Both the position numbers and the translations under genes were made by a program. Shown here piece after piece: positions 5,067 to 8,602 of a stretch of 8,602 bases of DNA. This DNA is from JAIFWV01 sp964580495. GTDB lineage: Bacteria > Patescibacteriota > Doudnabacteria > UBA920 > O2-02-FULL-48-8. The notes beneath the pieces are model-generated. The model was not told the origin of the DNA, searched no databases, and saw nothing but the letters and a program-made list of their open reading frames with translations. Location of the stretch: contig CAZOKE010000027.1 in assembly GCA_964580495.1 (NCBI GenBank), forward strand, positions 1-8,602. The letters are read 5' to 3'. Numbering within the stretch: the stretch's first letter is position 1; each line of letters begins with the position of its first letter.

Positions 5067-6341
5067 ATGAAAAAATTTCTTGAAATAATTTTAGCAGCCT
5101 ATGCCAGATTGGCTTTGGCAATCCATAAGCCAAAGGTTATTGGCATTACCGGCAGTGTCGGCAAATCCTCAACCAAGGAAGCCGTGGCTTTGGTTTTGCG
5201 CACTAAATTTCGAGTCGGGTCAAATCCCGGCAACCTCAACAGCCAGCTGGGTTTGCCTTTAGCCGTGCTTGGTTTTAAGTCTTCGGGTGGGTTTAAGAAA
5301 AATCTGGCTTCGGTTTTTGATTGGATTTGGATCATTGTTTCCGGACTGTTCCGGATATTCAGATTTAATTTTCCGAAAATTTTGGTGCTGGAAATGGGCT
5401 CGGACAAACCCGGCGATATCGCATACCTTTTAAGCATCGTCGGTAAACTTGATCTTGCCATAATTACAGACATCGGCATTAGCCATATGCAATTCTTTTC
5501 CAGTCCGGAAGCTTTGCAGCGCGAAAAACTATCGCTGCTAAAAGGTTTGTCGAAAATCGGGGTTGCCGTTCTTAACGCGGATAACCCGAAAGTTCTGGCT
5601 GGCAAGCCCTCGGTAAAGGGCAGTGTGATTACTTATGGTTTCCAAGAGGCTGACGTCCAAGCCCAGGATTTTCAAGTGACAAACAAAAACGACAAGTCTG
5701 GAGTGGGCATGAAAGTTGTTTATAAAGGCAATAGAGTGCCTTTCTTCCTACCTGACACTATTGGAAAGCCTGCCGCATATGCTGCTTTGGCTGCCACAGC
5801 AGTTGCTCTTTCGCAAGGCATGAATCTAGTGGAAATTTCCCAAGCTTTGGAGCATTACAAACAGCCGGCAGGACGGTTAAAGTTACTAGAAGGGATTAAC
5901 CAGTCAACCATTATTGATGATACATATAATTCCGCTCCGGCATCCACGATTGCGGCGCTTGAAGCCTTGCAGGACATACCGGGGTCGCGGAAATTAGCAG
6001 CTATAGGCCACATGGCCGAGTTGGGGAGTTTGTCGGAAGCCGGACACAGGGAAGTCGCGGCAAAAATCGTGGAGTGCGGGTTGAATACGGTTTATTTGGT
6101 AGGAGATAAAACACGTGACATCGAAGACGAATTGGCAAAGCGGAAATTTTCCGGGAAAGTTATTTGGTTTACTGACTCGGACGCGGCAAAGGCTTCGGTT
6201 GCCGAAAGTTTATACCCGGGCGATGTTATTCTGGTCAAAGGCTCGCAGGCAGCAAGAATGGAAAAAGTGGTCAAGGAGATTTTGGCGCATCCGGAGCAGG
6301 CAAAAAATTTGCTGGTGAGACAATCAAAGCAATGGATATAA
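5067..6341 (+). CDS. murF: UDP-MurNAc-tripeptide-D-Ala-D-Ala ligase MurF, lacking the usual N-terminal domain
   Basis: MurF adds D-Ala-D-Ala to the UDP-MurNAc-tripeptide using ATP, the last cytoplasmic step before the lipid-linked stage. The 424-residue product shows Mur-ligase signatures: P-loop GITGSVGKSST (26-36), GNLNSQLGLPL (55-65), EMGSDKPGDI (109-118), DIGISH (135-140), EK with the likely modified Lys154, QPAGRLK (266-272), DDTYNSAPAS (284-293) and LVKGSQAARMEKV (389-401). The P-loop begins at residue 26, so the roughly 80-residue UDP-sugar-binding domain of classical MurF is absent. A hydrophobic N-terminus (4-19) and a hydrophobic, basic insert (82-101) suggest membrane contact. Similar architectures occur in Patescibacteria. 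No Shine-Dalgarno is seen; the gene starts 52 nt after ftsI. A related Mur-ligase-like function is possible, but the DTYNS motif favours MurF. Confidence 0.85.
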   Translation: MKKFLEIILAAYARLALAIHKPKVIGITGSVGKSSTKEAVALVLRTKFRVGSNPGNLNSQLGLPLAVLGFKSSGGFKKNLASVFDWIWIIVSGLFRIFRFNFPKILVLEMGSDKPGDIAYLLSIVGKLDLAIITDIGISHMQFFSSPEALQREKLSLLKGLSKIGVAVLNADNPKVLAGKPSVKGSVITYGFQEADVQAQDFQVTNKNDKSGVGMKVVYKGNRVPFFLPDTIGKPAAYAALAATAVALSQGMNLVEISQALEHYKQPAGRLKLLEGINQSTIIDDTYNSAPASTIAALEALQDIPGSRKLAAIGHMAELGSLSEAGHREVAAKIVECGLNTVYLVGDKTRDIEDELAKRKFSGKVIWFTDSDAAKASVAESLYPGDVILVKGSQAARMEKVVKEILAHPEQAKNLLVRQSKQWI

Positions 6342-6367
6342 AAATACCGAGCATGCTCGGTATTTTT
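6341..6367. terminator. Bidirectional terminator closing the dcw cluster
   Basis: A perfect palindrome pairs 6341-6351 with 6356-6366 (core ACCGAG/CTCGGT) around a CATG loop. T5 follows on the + strand (6363-6367), and the A run on the left gives an equivalent T run on the minus strand. It starts at the last base of the murF stop codon and lies between convergent genes, so it can stop transcripts from both sides. Confidence 0.8.
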
Positions 6368-6434
6368 ATGTTTCTTACAGGAACCGCGGAGAAAAAGTCG
6401 CCAAGCTCTCGGCAGCTAGTGAGGGAGTGAATGC

Positions 6435-6465
6435 CTGAAAAATTCGCTCCGACCGAATTTTTCAG
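6435..6465 (-). terminator. Hairpin overlapping the ROK kinase stop codon, probable terminator
   Basis: CTGAAAAATTCG (6435-6446) pairs perfectly over 12 bp with CGAATTTTTCAG (6454-6465), leaving a 7-nt loop. The right arm contains the stop codon of the minus-strand kinase (6462-6464). On the minus strand the 3' arm carries a T5 run, as in terminators whose U tract pairs with an upstream A tract. The stem is A/T rich and only moderately strong. Confidence 0.5.
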
Positions 6466-7286
6466 ACGGTGGCGTGATTACCCAATTTTTGTTTCAGATA
6501 AACCAGGGCGCCTTCGACGGCTGAATGGTCGCCCAGGGCCGCTTTGACTACTCTCGGAAGTTTGGGGTAAATCGTCAAAGTTTTGTAAAGGTTCATCATG
6601 ACGCGGTCGACATTGACCTGTCCCGAAAGGATCACGCCGCCGCCAAGAATTATAATGTCTGGCGACCAGAGCGTAGTGATATTGTTCAAGCCCAAGATCA
6701 GCTGAGATTCAAATTGCAGCCAGAAATTTTCATCGTCTATCTCCGAAGCTTTTTTATGAAGACTCTGCTGGATCGAAGTTCCGGAAATCAAAGATTCCAA
6801 AGTCCGTCCAGCTGCTACAATCATGTGCCCTGGTTCGAAACCAATACTGTTGGCATCAATTTGCTGATTGACCACGCGCGCACCGCCAACACCCGTGCCG
6901 GCCGCGAGATAAGCCACAATCCTGTAGCCGTTGCCGGCTCCGCGCACAGCTTCACCAAGCGACGCCATGGCCGTATCGTTTTCAAAGAACACGGGACAGT
7001 CCGCGATCCGCTTAAATCTGTCTTGGAGAGGTTTGTTGATCCAGTTATGCAGGTGAGGGGCATTAACCAGCATGTTTTTTTCGGGATTGAGGGGGCCTGG
7101 GAGTCCGCCTGCCATGCCTTCGATTTTTTCGCCCTTGGCCAAATCGATCACCATTTTTTGGTAAAGCAAAATAGCATCATCTAGGCTTTGCGGCGTGGGT
7201 TCGATTTTGGTGTCGGTGATAGATGTGCCATCCACAGACGATGAAAATCTGGTTGTGGTGCCGCCTATATCGAATAGAATGTACAT
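6462..7286 (-). CDS. ROK-family sugar kinase (glucokinase-like), zinc motif absent
   Basis: ROK kinases phosphorylate hexoses such as glucose, mannose or N-acetyl-sugars with ATP; others are repressors. This 274-residue protein has no DNA-binding domain, so it should be an enzyme. Motifs: phosphate-binding DIGGTTTR (6-13), AGGLPGPLNPEK (59-70), catalytic FENDTAMASLGEA (101-113) with Asp104, AAGTGVGGARV (128-138), the sugar-binding ExGH (E151-H154) and DIIILGGGV (210-218). The cysteine-rich zinc motif that normally follows ExGH (CxCGxxGCxE) is replaced by AAGRTLESLISG. Cysteine-free ROK kinases exist, so activity is plausible, but substrate cannot be assigned. The ATG at 7286 gives the family start MYILFDIGGT; no clear Shine-Dalgarno precedes it. 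It is convergent with murF and divergent from the membrane gene at 7376. Sugar-phosphate supply for glycolysis or cell-wall precursors is a reasonable guess. Confidence 0.85.
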   Translation of the reverse strand: MYILFDIGGTTTRFSSSVDGTSITDTKIEPTPQSLDDAILLYQKMVIDLAKGEKIEGMAGGLPGPLNPEKNMLVNAPHLHNWINKPLQDRFKRIADCPVFFENDTAMASLGEAVRGAGNGYRIVAYLAAGTGVGGARVVNQQIDANSIGFEPGHMIVAAGRTLESLISGTSIQQSLHKKASEIDDENFWLQFESQLILGLNNITTLWSPDIIILGGGVILSGQVNVDRVMMNLYKTLTIYPKLPRVVKAALGDHSAVEGALVYLKQKLGNHATV

Positions 7287-7318
7287 TTTTTGTTTCTTTG
7301 CTGATTATTGTATGATTT

Positions 7319-7347
7319 ATTATAAAATAAAATTAAGCATTTGACCA
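7319..7347 (-). promoter_or_regulatory. Promoter of the ROK kinase
   Basis: On the minus strand, TGGTCA (7347 to 7342, 4 of 6 matches) and a perfect TATAAT (7324 to 7319) are separated by 17 nt. Transcription would start near 7312, leaving a leader of about 26 nt. Its -35 element overlaps that of the opposing promoter at 7341-7369. Confidence 0.45.
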
Positions 7348-7369
7348 GTTGGATATGCTTGCTTAGACT
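7341..7369 (+). promoter_or_regulatory. Promoter of the four-helix membrane protein
   Basis: TTGACC (7341-7346, 5 of 6) and TAGACT (7364-7369, 4 of 6) are separated by 17 nt. The expected start point falls on the ATG at 7376, so the transcript would be leaderless, in line with the absence of a Shine-Dalgarno sequence. The -10 lies inside the palindrome at 7353-7377. Confidence 0.4.
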
Positions 7370-7377
7370 AAGCATAT
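7353..7377. promoter_or_regulatory. Nested palindrome over -10 and start codon, candidate operator
   Basis: ATATGCTT (7353-7360) is a perfect inverted repeat of AAGCATAT (7370-7377). Inside it lies a second palindrome, TGCTTAG (7360-7366) and CTAAGCA (7368-7374), around a single central A. The two symmetric arrangements share the right arm. The site covers the -10 element and the first two bases of the ATG at 7376, so a bound repressor would block initiation. The regulator is unknown. Confidence 0.5.
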
Positions 7378-7747
7378 GAAAACAACGATTTTTATTTTGC
7401 TGGTAGTTGCACTGTCAGCTTATATCGGGTACGCAGATTTAAATCAATCGGATACCGCGATCACAGTAGTGAGTTTGCTTGTCTTGTCCGCTATAGTCGG
7501 GGCGCTTGCCGATAATAAACTTTGGGTTTACGGATTGATCATGGGTTTGGGCGTGCCGTTTTGGGAAATTATTGCGGCAATGAGCCATTGGACTTTGCGG
7601 ATCTCGGAACATGGACAAATTGTTTATGCAGCTGCTAAGTTCTCGGGAATCTGGACAGTTGGGCTGTTTACCTTGTTGATAGGATTTTTTGGAGTTTATT
7701 CCGGAGCGGGTATAAAAAAACTTTTCCGGCCGGAAAAAGTTTCATAA
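7376..7747 (+). CDS. Four-helix integral membrane protein, unknown function
   Basis: I do not recognise this 123-residue protein. Four hydrophobic segments are visible at about 4-20, 27-45, 49-70 and 91-112, with the loop WTLRISEHGQIVYAAAKFS (72-90) before the last helix and a basic C-terminal tail (IKKLFRPEKVS). The tail is probably cytoplasmic by the positive-inside rule. GYADLNQSD (18-26) and GVPFWEIIAAMSHW (59-72) are conspicuous polar or aromatic patches in or beside helices. The N-terminal hydrophobic stretch could be a signal peptide, but lacks a clear cleavage site. The ATG at 7376 has no Shine-Dalgarno and lies at the predicted transcript start. It is divergent from the ROK kinase with an 89-nt shared control region, so joint regulation is possible. 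No transport or enzymatic motif is seen. Confidence 0.65.
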   Translation: MKTTIFILLVVALSAYIGYADLNQSDTAITVVSLLVLSAIVGALADNKLWVYGLIMGLGVPFWEIIAAMSHWTLRISEHGQIVYAAAKFSGIWTVGLFTLLIGFFGVYSGAGIKKLFRPEKVS

Positions 7748-7753
7748 CTTTTT
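7718..7753 (+). terminator. Hairpin at the 3' end of the membrane-protein gene, possible terminator
   Basis: AAACTTTTCC (7718-7727) pairs with GGAAAAAGTTT (7732-7742) with one bulged A around a GGCC loop. T5 (7749-7753) follows 6 nt later. The stem lies within the last codons and ends at the penultimate sense codon boundary, just before the TAA. The gap between stem and T run makes it a weaker match than the other terminators here. Confidence 0.4.
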
Positions 7754-7755
7754 AT

Positions 7756-7804
7756 GTTCTCTTCGAGAACCAGGTTGTCACTTTTCTTCTAGAAGAAAAG
7801 TGAC
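7756..7804. repeat. Two adjacent perfect palindromes, one of 28 bp
   Basis: GTTCTC (7756-7761) and GAGAAC (7765-7770) form a hairpin with a TTC loop. Seven nt later, 7777-7804 is a perfect 28-bp palindrome: GTCACTTTTCTTCT is followed directly by its reverse complement. These lie next to the long foldback at 7817-7946 and probably belong to the same repeat element. They may also serve as termination structures between the convergent genes. Confidence 0.65.
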
Positions 7805-7816
7805 GGAAAAGAAGTC

Positions 7817-7946
7817 GCGACCTACGCAAAATTTACCGGAATTTCTAATCTCGCAAACTGCCACATATGTGCTTGCATCGCCTAATCGGCGAGCTGCGCA
7901 GACATATGCTCGATTGAAATTCCGACTAAATTTTGCTAACGGTCGC
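7817..7946. repeat. 130-nt imperfect foldback element, likely dispersed intergenic repeat
   Basis: The ends GCGACC (7817-7822) and GGTCGC (7941-7946) are inverted repeats, and pairing continues inward: GCAAAATTTA (7826-7835) with TAAATTTTGC (7927-7936), CGGAATTTC with GAAATTCCG, CATATGT (7864-7870) with ACATATG (7902-7908), and CGCC (7879-7882) with GGCG (7888-7891) around a TAATC loop. The whole stretch can fold into one long interrupted hairpin. It lies between convergent genes. Its translated product resembles the repeat-derived peptides often mis-annotated in Patescibacteria (a recollection, not checked). No transposase or target-site duplication is visible. Confidence 0.6.
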
Positions 7947-7971
7947 ATTGAAACCAAAACTAAACTGCAAT

Positions 7972-8268
7972 TTATTGGTTGATATAATCTCCGTTTTCGG
8001 ATTCGGACAGCTTGTGGATGAGCTCTTCGATTTGGTCATCCGAAAGAGTGCCGTAGCGGCGGTGGATCTCTTTCCAAGTGATCCGATCTTCCTCGGGGAT
8101 AGATTCGCCGGCATCGCGCAGGCTTTTGTACCAGTTCAATTCTTCAATAATCGCTTCTATATCGCCTTCAACCAAGCTCCTTGACCGGATGTCGATGAGG
8201 TGCTGGATTACAGGGTCTTGTTCTTCGTTTATTTCAGGCGTGCCTGAAAGGATAGTTCCATATATCAT
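7972..8268 (-). CDS. Small acidic protein, unknown function
   Basis: I do not recognise this 98-residue protein. It has no signal peptide or membrane segment and should be soluble and mostly helical. Helical stretches run at about 18-50 (EDPVIQHLIDIRSRSLVEGDIEAIIEELNWY region, in which acidic and hydrophobic residues alternate in a helical pattern) and 63-90 (ITWKEIHRRYGTLSDDQIEE region). The second half, with WKEIHRRYG, is helix-turn-like but not a clear DNA-binding motif. Gene status is well supported: AGGA on the minus strand lies 8 nt before the ATG, and a 17-nt-spaced promoter lies upstream at 8303-8331. The stop codon is 25 nt from the foldback repeat at 7817-7946. It is downstream of, and co-oriented with, the probable polysaccharide deacetylase but has its own promoter, so a shared role is not implied. 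Confidence 0.65.
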   Translation of the reverse strand: MIYGTILSGTPEINEEQDPVIQHLIDIRSRSLVEGDIEAIIEELNWYKSLRDAGESIPEEDRITWKEIHRRYGTLSDDQIEELIHKLSESENGDYINQ

Positions 8269-8302
8269 GCTTCAATCCTAGAGCCGGAAATGAGTTTTGT
8301 AA

Positions 8303-8331
8303 ATAGTAAAATTCACCCAGTTCTTTGTCAT
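8303..8331 (-). promoter_or_regulatory. Promoter of the small acidic protein
   Basis: On the minus strand, ATGACA (8331 to 8326, 5 of 6 matches) and TACTAT (8308 to 8303, 4 of 6) are separated by 17 nt. Transcription would start near 8296, leaving a leader of about 28 nt that contains the AGGA ribosome binding site. Confidence 0.45.
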
Positions 8332-8364
8332 AATCTTTTTTTGAAATATTAATGTAAATTTAAC

Positions 8365-8602
8365 TTACTGTTTGGCAGGCACTTGCGGATGGGAATTCAG
8401 ATAATTCATCAACTCCTTAAAATCGATACAATAGACTTCAGGTTTGGCGCAAACATTAGTGGCAAAATCCCTCATGGCTTCCCAATAGACTCCGTCATTC
8501 CATTCGGAAAAATGCGAACCGATGTACACTGGAGCGCGATTGCCCTCATAATTGTTTTGGAAATAATCCATATAGGAGCTGTAGGTGTCATTATAAAACT
8601 GG
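8365..8602 (-). CDS. C-terminal part of a probable polysaccharide deacetylase (partial)
   Basis: The frame stays open to the right edge, so the gene starts outside the window; only 78 C-terminal residues are seen, beginning QFYNDTYSSY. The internal Met at 8571 is not the start. The segment NRAPVYIGSHFSEWNDGVYW, followed by FATNVCAKPEVYCIDFKEL, resembles the C-terminal end of NodB-type carbohydrate esterases, which remove acetyl groups from N-acetyl-sugars in peptidoglycan or surface polysaccharides. The two cysteines (in NVCAKPEVYC) fit a disulfide in an extracytoplasmic protein. The metal-binding HxxxH and catalytic Asp motifs would lie further N-terminal, outside the window, so activity cannot be judged. 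No convincing terminator follows the stop. The assignment rests on remembered family resemblance, and another secreted hydrolase is possible. Confidence 0.55.
   Translation of the reverse strand, partial: QFYNDTYSSYMDYFQNNYEGNRAPVYIGSHFSEWNDGVYWEAMRDFATNVCAKPEVYCIDFKELMNYLNSHPQVPAKQ

Noticed and set aside
5099..5605. Minus-strand open frame of 168 codons opposite murF
   Set aside because: Antisense shadow of murF with no supporting signals.
6525..7184. Long plus-strand open frame of 219 codons opposite the ROK kinase
   Set aside because: It is antisense to a well-recognised kinase, shows no recognisable motifs and lacks a promoter or ribosome binding site; a shadow frame.
7800..7982. Plus-strand frame of 60 codons starting at GTG 7800
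   Set aside because: It lies almost wholly inside the palindrome and foldback repeat, has no ribosome binding site, and its low-complexity basic product looks like a translated repeat rather than a protein.
8325..8352. Plus-strand promoter-like TTGTCA and TATTAA
   Set aside because: No plus-strand gene follows; it runs antisense into the deacetylase fragment and overlaps the better minus-strand promoter at 8303-8331.

Overview
The window looks like chromosomal DNA from an uncultivated bacterium of the Patescibacteria (Candidate Phyla Radiation) type, read with the standard bacterial code: TGA ends the ROK kinase gene and a small membrane protein gene. The assignment is inference. It rests on a short division and cell-wall (dcw) cluster, a MurF without its usual N-terminal domain, a minimal FtsL-like protein and a winged-helix/nucleotidyltransferase regulator of a kind common in those genomes. 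No rRNA, tRNA, CRISPR array, transposase or phage gene is visible, and no gene-free stretch exceeds 300 bases.

Positions 1-967: a good minus-strand promoter points off the left edge toward a gene of which only about five codons are inside. Diverging from it is a winged-helix regulator (148-726), followed 4 nt later by a two-helix membrane protein (731-967). A 6-bp inverted repeat between the two promoters is a natural operator candidate.

Positions 970-1293: a self-contained transcription unit has a consensus promoter, a structured leader, a Shine-Dalgarno sequence, a 37-residue very acidic peptide (1057-1170) and a terminator. A second terminator follows at 1270-1293 and insulates the next operon.

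Positions 1321-6367: mraZ, rsmH, ftsL-like, ftsI and murF all run on the + strand. The mraZ promoter (TTGACG, 17 nt, TAATAT) carries GTGG-type boxes spaced in near-integral helical turns, as expected for MraZ autoregulation. A second promoter lies between the ftsL-like gene and ftsI. murE does not lie between ftsI and murF, and the cluster closes at a perfect-palindrome terminator after murF. Together these genes give the cluster regulator, the 16S rRNA methyltransferase RsmH, a divisome scaffold protein, the septal transpeptidase and the D-Ala-D-Ala-adding ligase.

Positions 6435-7747: a ROK-family sugar kinase (minus) diverges from an unknown four-helix membrane protein (plus). The 89-bp spacer holds overlapping opposed promoters and a nested palindrome that reaches the start codon of the membrane protein.

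Positions 7718-7972: a palindrome-dense spacer between convergent genes holds a 28-bp perfect palindrome and a roughly 130-nt imperfect foldback, most likely a dispersed intergenic repeat. Beyond it are a small unknown acidic protein (7972-8268, minus) and the C-terminal end of a probable polysaccharide deacetylase (8365 to the right edge, minus).

I see no clear new multi-gene system. The most unusual signals are the two-part MraZ operator array, the acidic micropeptide unit, the nested palindrome at 7353-7377 and the foldback element.
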